DNA of 64,000 nucleotides. Source: a bacterium. GTDB taxonomy: Bacteria; Calditrichota; Calditrichia; RBG-13-44-9; J042. Each line of letters starts with the position of its first letter. Position 1 is the first letter of the stretch. Position numbers and translations under genes: made by a program. The DNA is taken from positions 22,241 to 86,240 of the forward strand of contig WFTQ01000069.1 in the NCBI GenBank assembly GCA_015485355.1. Direction: 5' to 3'. Of this stretch, positions 1 through 8,095 are shown in pieces. The notes below the pieces were generated by a model. That model had not been told where the DNA came from. It was given only the letters and a program-made list of their open reading frames with translations, and searched no databases.

Positions 1-1268
1 CCCGTCTGAAGGCGCTGAATATGGCGCCCCAGGCCCCCATTCTGGAACAGGAAAAGGTCAACTGGGATTATTTTCTAAGCCTTCCAGAGTACGACCGCAG
101 CAAGCTTAAAAAAGATTCCGTCAAAGGCTCCCAATTCTTGCGTCCCCTGTTCGAATTCTCGGGTGCTTGTGCAGGATGCGGGGAAACCCCTTACATCAAA
201 TTGGCTACCCAGCTCTTTGGCGATCGGATGATTGTGGCCAACGCCACCGGCTGTTCCTCCATTTACGGCGGCAATCTACCCACCACCCCGTGGACCTTTA
301 ACGAAGAGGGCTTGGGCCCGGCCTGGTCCAATTCCTTGTTCGAAGACAACGCCGAATTCGGCCTGGGTTTTCGCTTAACGATCGACCAGCAGCAGCGATT
401 CGCCCGGGAATTGCTTCAGCAATTGGCCCCTCGGCTGGGGGATCGACTGGTGAACGAAATCTTACAGGCCGATCAATCCGACGAGGCGGGGATTTACCAG
501 CAACGGCTGCGCGTACAGGCATTGAAAAAACAGCTGAAAACCATCGATGCCCCCGAGGCTCAAATGTTGTTGAGTGTGGCCGATTTTCTGGTGAAAAAAA
601 GCGTCTGGATCATCGGAGGCGATGGCTGGGCTTACGACATTGGTTTCGGCGGGCTGGATCATGTGCTGGCCTCGGGTCGGGACGTCAACATTCTGATCAT
701 GGACACCGAAGTGTACTCGAATACCGGAGGACAGAATTCCAAAGCCACCCCCCTGGGCGCGGTGGCAAAATTCGCCGCCGGAGGTAAGCGCACGCCCAAA
801 AAGGACATCGCCCTACAGGCCATCGGATACGGCAATGTTTACGTGGCCCGGGTGGCCATGGGGGCTAACGATACCCATACGGTGAAGGCCTTCCTGGAGG
901 CGGAAAGCTTCCCGGGACCGTCTCTGATTGTAGCCTATAGCCATTGCATCGCCCACGGGTATAACCTGAAATACGGCCTGCGCCAGCAAAAATTGGCTGT
1001 GGACTCGGCCTACTGGCCATTGTTCCGTTATGATCCTCGAAGACTGGAAAAGGGTGAAAGCCCCTTTATTCTGGACAGCCGGGATCCGAAAATATCGTTT
1101 GAAGAATATGCATATAACGAAACCCGGTACAAGATGTTAACCAAAATCGATCCCATGACGGCCAGAGAATTGTTACAACAGGCCCAGGAAGTGGTCAACA
1201 GCCGCTGGCACTTATACAAACAACTGGCCAAGGCGTTCGAGCCCGGCAACGGGAAGGCAGCGTCCTGA
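1..1268 (+). CDS. nifJ: Pyruvate:ferredoxin (flavodoxin) oxidoreductase, C-terminal part
   Basis: The frame is open to the window edge, so this is the last ~420 residues of a protein that is normally about 1,170-1,200 residues; the ATG at 21 is internal. The enzyme oxidatively decarboxylates pyruvate to acetyl-CoA and CO2 and passes electrons to ferredoxin in the cytoplasm. The visible part is the thiamine-diphosphate domain. CAGCGET and the later NATGCSS and YSHCIAHG cysteines match the ligands of the proximal 4Fe-4S cluster, and GDGWAYDIG...NTGGQ is the ThDP/Mg motif. A dihydroorotate-dehydrogenase-like gene follows on the same strand after about 80 bases and is probably co-transcribed. Identity is secure; the N-terminal part cannot be assessed. 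Confidence 0.95.
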   Translation, partial: RLKALNMAPQAPILEQEKVNWDYFLSLPEYDRSKLKKDSVKGSQFLRPLFEFSGACAGCGETPYIKLATQLFGDRMIVANATGCSSIYGGNLPTTPWTFNEEGLGPAWSNSLFEDNAEFGLGFRLTIDQQQRFARELLQQLAPRLGDRLVNEILQADQSDEAGIYQQRLRVQALKKQLKTIDAPEAQMLLSVADFLVKKSVWIIGGDGWAYDIGFGGLDHVLASGRDVNILIMDTEVYSNTGGQNSKATPLGAVAKFAAGGKRTPKKDIALQAIGYGNVYVARVAMGANDTHTVKAFLEAESFPGPSLIVAYSHCIAHGYNLKYGLRQQKLAVDSAYWPLFRYDPRRLEKGESPFILDSRDPKISFEEYAYNETRYKMLTKIDPMTARELLQQAQEVVNSRWHLYKQLAKAFEPGNGKAAS

Positions 1269-1347
1269 ACCACTTTCCGGGGATGGAAGCCCCCTTCCAT
1301 CTCCAAACGGTCTTTATCAAACCAAATCATCACAAAGGGGTTTGCCA

Positions 1348-2340
1348 ATGGACTTATCCACCCGGTACATGGGACTGACCTTGAAGAACCCGCTGGTACC
1401 GTCGGCATCACCACTGTCCAGTGAGGTCGACAATGTCCGCCACATGGAAGATGTGGGCGCCGCAGCCGTCGTACTTTATTCTTTATTCGAAGAACAGATC
1501 CATCACGAAGCCAGGGAAATCGATCATTTCCTGACCACCTTTAACGAAAGCTATGCCGAAGCCCTCAGCTATTTTCCGGAACCCGAAGAATTCAAGAACC
1601 TGCATGCAGAAGAGTACCTGGAGCACATCCGGAAACTGAAAGAGGCGGTGAGCATTCCCATCATTGCCAGCTTAAACGGGGTGTCCGCCGGGGGATGGAT
1701 GAAATACGCCAGGTACATCGAAGAAGCCGGTGCCGATGCCATTGAGCTGAACATTTATTACATTCCAACCGACCCCCGGATTACCTCCCAGGAAATCGAA
1801 GCCATGTATGTGGAAGATCTGAAGACGGTCAAATCCAGCGTGAAGATTCCGGTGGCGATCAAACTCAGTCCATTCTTCACGGCTTTTGCCAACCTGGCCA
1901 AGCGGCTGGACGAGGCCGGTGCCGATGCACTGGTGCTGTTCAACCGTTTTTATCAACCGGACATCGATCTGGAGAATCTGGATGTGGTACCGGATCTCAT
2001 CCTGAGCACCTCTTTCGAGATGCGACTGCCCTTGCGCTGGATCGCCATCCTTTACGGACGGCTTAAGGCCAGTCTGGCAGCTACCACGGGCATTCATACG
2101 GCCACCGATGTCATCAAAATGTTAATGGTCGGTGCAGACGTCACCATGCTGGCTTCGGTGCTCTTCCAGGAGGGCATTGACGTGATTTCGGAAATCCTGG
2201 CGGATATGCGCCGATGGATGGAAGAACATGAATACGCATCCGTCTCCCAGATGAAGGGCAGCATGAGCTATCAAAATGTGGCGGAACCTTCGGCCTTTGA
2301 ACGAGCCAATTACATCAAGGTCCTGCAAAGCTTGCAATAA
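1348..2340 (+). CDS. Dihydroorotate dehydrogenase-like protein (PyrD-like FMN barrel)
   Basis: A 330-residue TIM-barrel flavoprotein of the dihydroorotate dehydrogenase-like family. It opens with [21 protein letters not shown] and has the [15 protein letters not shown] and TTGIHT barrel segments of this family. The ORF track starts at TTG 1342, but an AAAGGGG ribosome site sits 7 bases before ATG 1348 and only one base before the TTG, so ATG is preferred. The gene lies directly downstream of nifJ, an arrangement known in anaerobes. True pyrimidine-biosynthetic function is uncertain, because these stand-alone homologues often lack the usual PyrK partner and none is seen here. It may act on another substrate with ferredoxin-linked electrons (inference). 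Confidence 0.85.
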   Translation: MDLSTRYMGLTLKNPLVPSASPLSSEVDNVRHMEDVGAAAVVLYSLFEEQIHHEAREIDHFLTTFNESYAEALSYFPEPEEFKNLHAEEYLEHIRKLKEAVSIPIIASLNGVSAGGWMKYARYIEEAGADAIELNIYYIPTDPRITSQEIEAMYVEDLKTVKSSVKIPVAIKLSPFFTAFANLAKRLDEAGADALVLFNRFYQPDIDLENLDVVPDLILSTSFEMRLPLRWIAILYGRLKASLAATTGIHTATDVIKMLMVGADVTMLASVLFQEGIDVISEILADMRRWMEEHEYASVSQMKGSMSYQNVAEPSAFERANYIKVLQSLQ

Positions 2341-2728
2341 CATCAAGGCTCGTTACATGCGCCGGATTTCGAGGTTGGGTCCGGAAACGGGTGGCCTCTC
2401 CCCGAAGCCGGAACCCCCCAATAACGCTCTGCATGGGATTGGGTTCATCGTTCAACAAGGTTTCGCCCTGTACAAACGCAGGAAGGTTGGGTTCCGGTTA
2501 TCCGGGAGGTTTCTTGCACTTTCAATATCCGGTGTGAAGAACCGCACCGTTTCTGTTTCCAACAAAGCTCGTTTTGGTCCGGAACCAAAAGCAATGCTTC
2601 TTCCTGGTTGTTTAGCGCCAGGGGTATGCCGGAAAGGCAGGGTCGGGGGTCTTTTCCTACAAGTCGTTGACTGCCTGCCGGTAATCCCATAAATTGAGAC
2701 CTGGTGGAACAAAACAGGAGGTTGACCA
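2341..2728. other. Non-coding intergenic stretch
   Basis: This 388-base gap has no convincing gene. The overlapping track ORFs (138 aa plus; 94 and 86 aa minus) have unstructured, low-quality translations and no good ribosome sites. Its 3' end carries a promoter-like element and the ribosome site of the next gene. I see no RNA gene. Confidence 0.5.
2667..2695 (+). promoter_or_regulatory. Candidate sigma70-type promoter
   Basis: TTGACT and TAAATT are separated by exactly 17 bases and lie about 33 bases before ATG 2729, which has an AGGAGG ribosome site. The -10 matches the consensus at only 4 of 6 positions. Confidence 0.4.
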
Positions 2729-4069
2729 ATGACGCTCGACGATCGATGGCAATCGGTGGCGGTGCTGGGTGCGGGGGGGAAAATGGGAAGCGGAATTTCG
2801 TTCCTCCTGGCCCGGGAAATGACGCTGCAAAAACTGAATCCCGAAAATGCGGGCAGAACCTATCGATTGTATCTCATCGACGTGAATCCTGAAGCCCTGG
2901 AGGGACTACAACAATATCTGAAGAAGCAAGCCGGTAAATTCGCCCAAAAACAGTCCGATCGGTTGCGAGAAATTTACCGGAAACGCGGGAGCGAGCTTTC
3001 CGAGGATGCTTTGATAACCCAGTTTACCCGGGACTTAATGGGTTTGTTGAGGCCCACCACCCGTCTGGAAGATGCCGCCGATGCACACATGGTGTTTGAA
3101 GCCATTATCGAAAATATCGAGATCAAGGCCCGGGTGTTTCAACAACTCCGGGAGCAGTGCCCGGAAACCACCGTTTTCTTCAGCAACACTTCTTCCATTC
3201 CCATCAAACTGCTGAATCAGAAGGCGGGACTGGAGGGCCGGTTGATCGGCTTCCATTTTTACAACCCGCCGGCGGTTCAGAAGCTGGTGGAAATCATCAT
3301 TCCCGAACCCGTTCGTCCGGAATTGCCCGAGCTGGCCTACGCCCTGGGACGCCGCCTGGGCAAGAAATTGATCCCTTCCAACGACGTGGCGGGTTTTATC
3401 GGTAACGGCCATTTTATGCGGGATGGACTTCATGCCATGCAAGAAGTGCAGCGGCTTCAAGGCGAATTTCATTTTGTGCAGGCCGTCTACATTATGAATC
3501 GGGTCAGTCAGGATTTTTTGATCCGACCCATGGGTATCTTCCAGTTGATCGATTACGTGGGACTGGACGTTTTTCAGAGCATCTTAAACATCATGAATCC
3601 TTATTTCCCCGAAGAGCAGCTCCACAGCGGCCTGATCGACGAACTGGTCGCCCGCGGAATACGGGGAGGGCAATACCCTGACGGGCGTCAGAAGGATGGA
3701 TTCTTAAAATACGAGGACGGTAAACCTGGGGCCATCTACAATCCAGAAACGGGAAAATATCTGGCCTTTGCCGAGGGGAACTGGAAATCGGAGGCTGACG
3801 CCAGACTGGGGGCGCTTCCCCGGACCTGGGCACCCTGGAAGGCTTTGTTGAAAGACCCGGATCGAGATTCCCGACTGAGTCAATACTTTCAACAACTGAA
3901 ACAGATGAATACTCTGGGGGCGCAACTGGCCCTGCGGTACCTGAGGCGTTCCAAAGAAATCGGAGAAAAGCTGGTTGCCGACGGCGTGGCGCAATCCGCA
4001 GAAGATGTCAATGGGGTTCTCATGCACGGATTCTATCACCTATACGGGCCGATCAACCATTTCGTCTGA
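2729..4069 (+). CDS. 3-hydroxyacyl-CoA dehydrogenase family protein
   Basis: A 446-residue NAD(P)-dependent dehydrogenase. The N-terminal Rossmann fold shows VAVLGAGGKMGSG (about residues 11-23) and an acidic LIDVN at the end of the second strand. NTSSIPIKLL and GFHFYNPPAVQKLVE (about 150-190) are the hallmark active-site region of 3-hydroxyacyl-CoA dehydrogenases. The C-terminal half holds the helical dimerisation/substrate domain, larger than in the ~290-residue single-domain enzymes. No hydratase domain is fused. The start has a strong AGGAGG site. The role is probably fatty-acid or organic-acid oxidation, or a related hydroxyacyl-CoA step; the exact substrate cannot be read from sequence. 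It converges on the response regulator at 4110. Confidence 0.88.
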   Translation: MTLDDRWQSVAVLGAGGKMGSGISFLLAREMTLQKLNPENAGRTYRLYLIDVNPEALEGLQQYLKKQAGKFAQKQSDRLREIYRKRGSELSEDALITQFTRDLMGLLRPTTRLEDAADAHMVFEAIIENIEIKARVFQQLREQCPETTVFFSNTSSIPIKLLNQKAGLEGRLIGFHFYNPPAVQKLVEIIIPEPVRPELPELAYALGRRLGKKLIPSNDVAGFIGNGHFMRDGLHAMQEVQRLQGEFHFVQAVYIMNRVSQDFLIRPMGIFQLIDYVGLDVFQSILNIMNPYFPEEQLHSGLIDELVARGIRGGQYPDGRQKDGFLKYEDGKPGAIYNPETGKYLAFAEGNWKSEADARLGALPRTWAPWKALLKDPDRDSRLSQYFQQLKQMNTLGAQLALRYLRRSKEIGEKLVADGVAQSAEDVNGVLMHGFYHLYGPINHFV

Positions 4070-4109
4070 AACAGAACGGCCGTAAGCTACCGATCCCGCG
4101 GCGGCCTCG

Positions 4110-4721
4110 TTATTCGGAAGCGGCTTCCCGGGGCCGATAGTCAGGATCCATTTTGGGAATGCAAGTGGGACAAATGCCATGGGAAATGGTGATGTTGGTG
4201 CGTCGGCGCAGGTATTCGGATACATCCATCCATTTCTCTTCCGGGGTGTACACGCTGTTGCAATAGGAACACATATGGATGAACCCTCCCAGCGTCTCCA
4301 CATCGGTCAGGGCTTCCTGCAGCTGTCGATTATACTCCCGCAATTGTTTCTGATAGGCAATGATCCGTTTGCCGACCATCAAACGGAATTGCAATTCCTG
4401 TTCACAAACGGGCTTGGTTAAAAAATCATCCGCGCCGGCCTTCATACCCTCCCGAAAATCTTCCGGAGAGTTGCGCCGGGTCAGCAGAATACTGTAAATA
4501 TAATGCAATTCCGAATGCTCCCGTACGAAACGCAGCAAATCCAGCCCGTTGACCCGCGGCATCAACCAGTCCGCAATGAGCAGATCAAAATCGCCGTTCA
4601 CCAACATTTCCTGGGCCATCAGACCATCGCCGGCGGTCTGACACCGATACTGCCAGCTGCTTAGCAATTGGGTCAAATACAGGCGGGTGGCGCGATCATC
4701 ATCCACGATCAACACGTTCAT
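4110..4721 (-). CDS. Response regulator with C-terminal paired-cysteine domain
   Basis: Start moved to ATG 4721 (203 aa), which begins MNVLIVDDD and has GGAG about 9 bases upstream; the longer track ORF adds 75 non-homologous residues. Residues 1-120 are a CheY-like receiver with the acidic pocket (VDDD), phospho-acceptor Asp in LIADW, Thr/Ser switch in LLTRR and Lys in LTKPV. A short coiled linker follows. Then comes a C-terminal segment with CSYC ... SHGICPTC, a known tail in stand-alone regulators and PAS proteins (consensus 'IC.yCkkIr...FSHGICP.C') that probably binds metal. There is no DNA-binding or output enzyme domain, so it likely signals by protein contact. No histidine kinase is adjacent. 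Confidence 0.85.
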   Translation of the reverse strand: MNVLIVDDDRATRLYLTQLLSSWQYRCQTAGDGLMAQEMLVNGDFDLLIADWLMPRVNGLDLLRFVREHSELHYIYSILLTRRNSPEDFREGMKAGADDFLTKPVCEQELQFRLMVGKRIIAYQKQLREYNRQLQEALTDVETLGGFIHMCSYCNSVYTPEEKWMDVSEYLRRRTNITISHGICPTCIPKMDPDYRPREAASE

Positions 4722-5030
4722 CGGAAACAAACTCCATGGTTTCTTATCCCCGGGCTTCATCCCTGATTCCCCCATTGTTTTTGATAAGATACGCCAGTGG
4801 TGTGTTTTACCCTGTGCGCTGGCGCAAATGCACCGCCATTCGGTTACCCTTCGGAAACGTCCAACCGAGGTTTCACCCTTGTAACCCGTACCGGAGATTT
4901 CGGACAGGCCACCGTGATCCATAAAACGCCGTCCGAAGGGAAGCAATGCCGCATTTGCGGAAAACGGCCGGGACGGCGGTCAGACACCCGTTGCTTATGG
5001 GGGGCTTTCATCATCCCCCCACTCGAAGGC
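4722..5030. other. Intergenic stretch without recognisable gene
   Basis: About 310 bases between two minus-strand genes. The plus-strand ORFs here (65, 62, 101 aa) are low-complexity shadow frames with no ribosome site. I find no convincing promoter or terminator hairpin. Confidence 0.4.
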
Positions 5031-5240
5031 TTACAGATAGAGGTCCATCAGGGCGCCCAGGAGGTTGTCCGCACCTTGCATCACCTTTTGTTCGAGGGAT
5101 AAACGAATGATTTTTTCGGCCATTTCCTGATGGGTTTGCTGGGCCTGTTGCAGGACCCGCATCATTTCCTGATTCTGTTGCACCACACGAGTCGTGGCTT
5201 CCCTGACATCCATGGTTCCATCCCTGGATTTTATTTTCAT
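5031..5240 (-). CDS. Small hypothetical helical protein (possible YjfB-like)
   Basis: A 69-residue, Gln/Glu/Met-rich, almost entirely helical protein with no Cys and no membrane segment. The start is ambiguous: ATG 5240 has GGGGG about 9 bases upstream, and ATG 5213 (MDVREATTRV) has AGGGA about 7 bases upstream and gives a 60-residue product. The second form loosely resembles the short YjfB-type putative motility proteins, which also begin MD-I/V and end in a hydrophobic LL..L tail, but that similarity is weak. It lies between the response regulator and the aminotransferases on the same strand. I infer a genuine small gene from the good ribosome sites and the protein-like composition; the function is unknown. 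Confidence 0.55.
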   Translation of the reverse strand: MKIKSRDGTMDVREATTRVVQQNQEMMRVLQQAQQTHQEMAEKIIRLSLEQKVMQGADNLLGALMDLYL

Positions 5241-5453
5241 TTATCGGAACCCCCGTAAGCCGACTTTAGCCGGGGACACCCGGAATTCCGGGGATGGGTT
5301 TGCCCGTCTTGCTTTATTGGGTTCCGGGGAGGTCGGCCGCAATGGTTTTCGGAAAGAAAGTAGATCGGGGGGCCTCCTTCCAGCCCCTCTAAGAACCGAG
5401 GAAGCGCACCATCCGGCCGCCAACGGAACGGGACCTTTCGTTGAACGACGGGG

Positions 5454-6650
5454 TCACCTGCGTCCGGGGTACTGCTCCAAGGCCCGCTCCAGAATTTCCA
5501 TGGAACGTCTCATGGCCGGAACATTCAGGACAAAAGCGATACGCACTTCATCCTTTCCCAGCCCCGGGGTGGCGTAAAACCCATTTGCCGGTGCCAGCAT
5601 GAGGGTTTCCTCCCGGTCGTGAAAATCCCTCAACAACCAGGCGGCAAAAGCATCGGCGTCATCCACGGGCAATTTGACGATGGTGTAAAACGCTCCCCTG
5701 GGTTTGAGGCCAAAGACCCCGGGGATTTTCGCCAACGCATCGAAGACGACATCCCGACGGCGCCGATACTCTTCGACCACCTGATTCAGATAGCTTTGGG
5801 AAGCTTTCAATGCGGCGTTGGCCGCCATCTGGTCCAGCGTGGGAGGAGACAAGCGCGCCTGTCCAAATTTTAACGCCGCTTCCAGAACCTCTGTATTGCG
5901 CGTCACCAAACATCCCACCCGAGCACCACAGGCACTGTAGCGTTTGGACACACTATCCAGAACGATGGTACGCTCTTCCAGGCCTTCCAGCGTAAGAATG
6001 GAATGGTGAGTGGCTCCATCGTACACAAATTCTCTGTAGACTTCGTCGGCCAGGAGAAAGAGATCGTATTCCAGTACCAGGCGCCGCAACCGCTGCAGTT
6101 CCTCCCGGGTGTAGACGTATCCGGTCGGATTGTTGGGATTGCAAATCAAAATCGCCCGGGTGCGCGGCGTAATACGGGCGCGAATTTCGTCATCCGGAGG
6201 CAGTTGAAATCCCTCTTCAGCACTACAGGTCAATGGGACCACCCGAACCCCCGCCTGCACCGCAAAACCATTGTAGTTGGTATAAAACGGCTCGGGGACC
6301 ATGACTTCATCGCCGGGATCCATCACCGTCATCAAGGCAAAGATAATGGCCTCGCTCCCCCCCGTGGTCACCAGAATGTGCTCTTTTTCAACCGGAATAC
6401 CAAACTGTTGATAATAGTGCGCCAGGTTTTCCCGATATTCCCAGATACCGCCCGAGTGACTGTATTCCAGCACCCGAAGGCCGTGGTGGGCATAGGCATC
6501 CAGCATTTCCTGGGGGGTGGGGATATCCGGCTGTCCTATATTCAGATGATACACCCGAATACCCCGCCGTTTGGCATCCTCGGCATAGGGCACCAACTTA
6601 CGGATCGGAGAAGGGGGCATTATTTGGGCCCGCCGGGAAATCGTGGCCAT
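5454..6650 (-). CDS. Class I/II PLP-dependent aminotransferase (aspartate aminotransferase-like)
   Basis: A 398-residue fold-type I aminotransferase. LNIGQPDIPTP near residue 35 is the usual N-terminal substrate loop. TGGSEAI binds the PLP phosphate, CNPNNPTG carries the substrate/PLP Asn, LADEVYREF has the PLP-ring Asp/Tyr, and DSVSKRYSACGARVG contains the Schiff-base lysine. Length is normal. AAGGAG lies 7 bases before the ATG. It follows ilvE by 22 bases on the same strand, so the two are probably one transcript under the ilvE leader. Likely substrates are aspartate, alanine or aromatic/branched 2-oxoacids; this cannot be settled by reading. Pairing with IlvE suggests amino-acid synthesis or peptide fermentation. 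Confidence 0.9.
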   Translation of the reverse strand: MATISRRAQIMPPSPIRKLVPYAEDAKRRGIRVYHLNIGQPDIPTPQEMLDAYAHHGLRVLEYSHSGGIWEYRENLAHYYQQFGIPVEKEHILVTTGGSEAIIFALMTVMDPGDEVMVPEPFYTNYNGFAVQAGVRVVPLTCSAEEGFQLPPDDEIRARITPRTRAILICNPNNPTGYVYTREELQRLRRLVLEYDLFLLADEVYREFVYDGATHHSILTLEGLEERTIVLDSVSKRYSACGARVGCLVTRNTEVLEAALKFGQARLSPPTLDQMAANAALKASQSYLNQVVEEYRRRRDVVFDALAKIPGVFGLKPRGAFYTIVKLPVDDADAFAAWLLRDFHDREETLMLAPANGFYATPGLGKDEVRIAFVLNVPAMRRSMEILERALEQYPGRR

Positions 6651-6672
6651 ATACGCTCCTTCCTGCTACGGG

Positions 6673-7710
6673 TTAAAACTTGGTTACCTGTTCTTCCTGG
6701 ATGCTTCCCAGATAGCGCAAAGCCTCATCGGCGCTGTCATATACATAGGTCAACCAGTGTTCATAGCGGGGCAGCCGCCCGTGCACAACCTCGGTATAGC
6801 GTCGGGCCAGCCGACGGGTGATGGGGCCGGGACGCCCATCCCCGATCGCATATTCCGGCCATTTTTTCGGTTCAACAGACGTGTCCCGCCCATCGGTAAC
6901 GCGGGCGATCGGGGTGACCTCGGCCGCGGTGCCGGTAAAAAAGGCCTCATCGGCGGTAAAGAAATCGGTTACCGTGATGGGGGCTACCCGTACTTCTATC
7001 CCCATGTCCCGGGCCAGCTCCAGAATGGTACTCCGGGTGATGCCTTCCAGAATGGACTCCTGATAATCATTGGTGTGCAACGTGCCATCCTTTACCAGGA
7101 TGATATTTTCACCCGGGCCCTCGGCAATGCGGCCTTCCATATTCAAGAACACCCCTTCATCAAAACCCAATCGACGGGCATAAGTGGCCCCGATATTGGA
7201 CTGCACGTAAAGACCACCCAGCTTTGCCCGCAAATCGATTTGAGAGATGTGCCAGCGTTTCCAGGGCAACAACAGCACGTGGACACCCAATTGCTTTCCT
7301 TCTTCACCCAGATAAGCGCCCCAATTCCAGCACCCGATGCTCAATTCGACGGGAGAAGCCTTGGGCACCAGACCCAGATTCCCGTAGGCAAAAAACAGGT
7401 TGGGACGAATATAGGCGCTCCGCAATCGGTTTTCGCGTAACACCGTCTTAATGGCTTCAACAATTTCGGCTTTGGTAAAAGGCACTTCCATATTCAACGT
7501 TTTGGCGGAGTGAAAGAACCGATCCAGATGCTCCGACAGGCGGAAAATGGCCGGACCGCGCTCGGTATTATAGGCCCGAATCCCTTCAAAAACCGAACTA
7601 CCATAATGCAGCGCATGAGACATGACATGCACCGGAGAGGTATTCCAATCATACAATTTTCCATTGTGCCAATATTTCTGGGCACCCGGAAAGAAGCGCG
7701 TATCAAACAT
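6673..7710 (-). CDS. ilvE: Branched-chain amino acid aminotransferase
   Basis: A 345-residue fold-type IV PLP enzyme that interconverts Leu/Ile/Val and their 2-oxoacids with glutamate/2-oxoglutarate. HALHYGSSVFEGIRAY is the N-terminal signature, RAKLGGLY carries the likely Schiff-base lysine, EGRIAEGPGENI and GITRSTI bind the cofactor, and FFTGTAAEVTPI follows. The usual 'GnYvnS' after the lysine is GLYVQS here, a modest variant. An AAAGGAG site lies before the ATG. The 5' leader of about 260 bases contains a promoter, a short Leu/Ile-containing ORF and an intrinsic terminator (separate entries), suggesting attenuation. It is the first gene of a two-gene operon with the class I aminotransferase. 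Confidence 0.93.
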   Translation of the reverse strand: MFDTRFFPGAQKYWHNGKLYDWNTSPVHVMSHALHYGSSVFEGIRAYNTERGPAIFRLSEHLDRFFHSAKTLNMEVPFTKAEIVEAIKTVLRENRLRSAYIRPNLFFAYGNLGLVPKASPVELSIGCWNWGAYLGEEGKQLGVHVLLLPWKRWHISQIDLRAKLGGLYVQSNIGATYARRLGFDEGVFLNMEGRIAEGPGENIILVKDGTLHTNDYQESILEGITRSTILELARDMGIEVRVAPITVTDFFTADEAFFTGTAAEVTPIARVTDGRDTSVEPKKWPEYAIGDGRPGPITRRLARRYTEVVHGRLPRYEHWLTYVYDSADEALRYLGSIQEEQVTKF

Positions 7711-7843
7711 GACGTGTCTCCTTTATTTTTCGATTCACTTCACACAAGATACTTCCTCACACACACCCGAAAGCACTCCACTGCTTTCTACATTATCGGT
7801 GTTCCCCGTTCAACCTGTGCCCTTTCTTTTCAAAACATTCATT

Positions 7844-7960
7844 TTACTCCCATGGGTTTAAAATAAAAAAAGCCTGGTTCTGATCCCCAGGCTCTGTGGG
7901 TGCGGTAAAAGGTGTTCTGATAAAAAAACACAATAAAATCAACATCCTATAATTCACCAT
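7844..7960 (-). CDS. Putative leader peptide of the ilvE attenuator
   Basis: A 38-codon ORF too short for the track. It starts at ATG 7960 with GGAGAGGG just upstream, about 10 bases after the inferred transcription start, and runs MVNYRMLILLCFFIRT before a less patterned tail. Codons 7-10 are Leu-Ile-Leu-Leu, with Val at 2 and Ile at 14. This is the kind of run on which a ribosome would stall when branched-chain tRNAs are uncharged. The ORF overlaps the terminator hairpin and stops at TAA 7844. I could not identify a competing antiterminator stem, so the regulatory role is inferred. The coding could be accidental. Confidence 0.4.
   Translation of the reverse strand: MVNYRMLILLCFFIRTPFTAPTEPGDQNQAFFILNPWE
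7861..7893 (-). terminator. Intrinsic terminator inside the ilvE leader (attenuator)
   Basis: On the minus strand AGCCTGG pairs with CCAGGCT (7 bp, 9-base loop) and is followed directly by a U-run (TTTTTTATTT). No minus-strand gene ends upstream of it, since the neighbour at 8096 runs the other way. It therefore sits between the ilvE promoter and ilvE, as an attenuator would. Confidence 0.7.
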
Positions 7961-7976
7961 TGCCCTCTCCCATGGC

Positions 7977-8005
7977 ATTTTAGATGTTCCCCCAGAAAAA
8001 GTCAA
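7977..8005 (-). promoter_or_regulatory. Candidate promoter for ilvE leader/operon
   Basis: On the minus strand TTGACT (8005-8000) and TAAAAT (7982-7977) are 17 bases apart; each matches the sigma70 consensus at 5 of 6 positions. Transcription would start near 7970, right before the leader-peptide ribosome site. Confidence 0.6.
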
Positions 8006-8046
8006 GCCAAATCGAAATTTATCCTTCCATTTGCGATATTCCCCTG

Positions 8047-8075
8047 TTGCATTTATTATTTGACCGTTTTATTTT
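8047..8075 (+). promoter_or_regulatory. Candidate promoter for the GH2-like gene
   Basis: TTGCAT and TATTTT are separated by 17 bases and lie about 20 bases before the start codon at 8096. It would run divergently from the ilvE promoter. The region is AT-rich, so chance matches are possible. Confidence 0.4.
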
Positions 8076-8095
8076 TGTGAAACCTGGAGGTCGTA

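Noticed and set aside
2276-2692. 138-aa plus-strand ORF overlapping the end of the DHOD-like gene
   Set aside because: Low-complexity translation, no ribosome site, and overlap with a secure gene in another frame.
5279-5292. CCCGGAATTCCGGG, a 14-base perfect palindrome
   Set aside because: Sits in an otherwise featureless gap; one such palindrome in 64 kb is not remarkable and no second copy was noticed.
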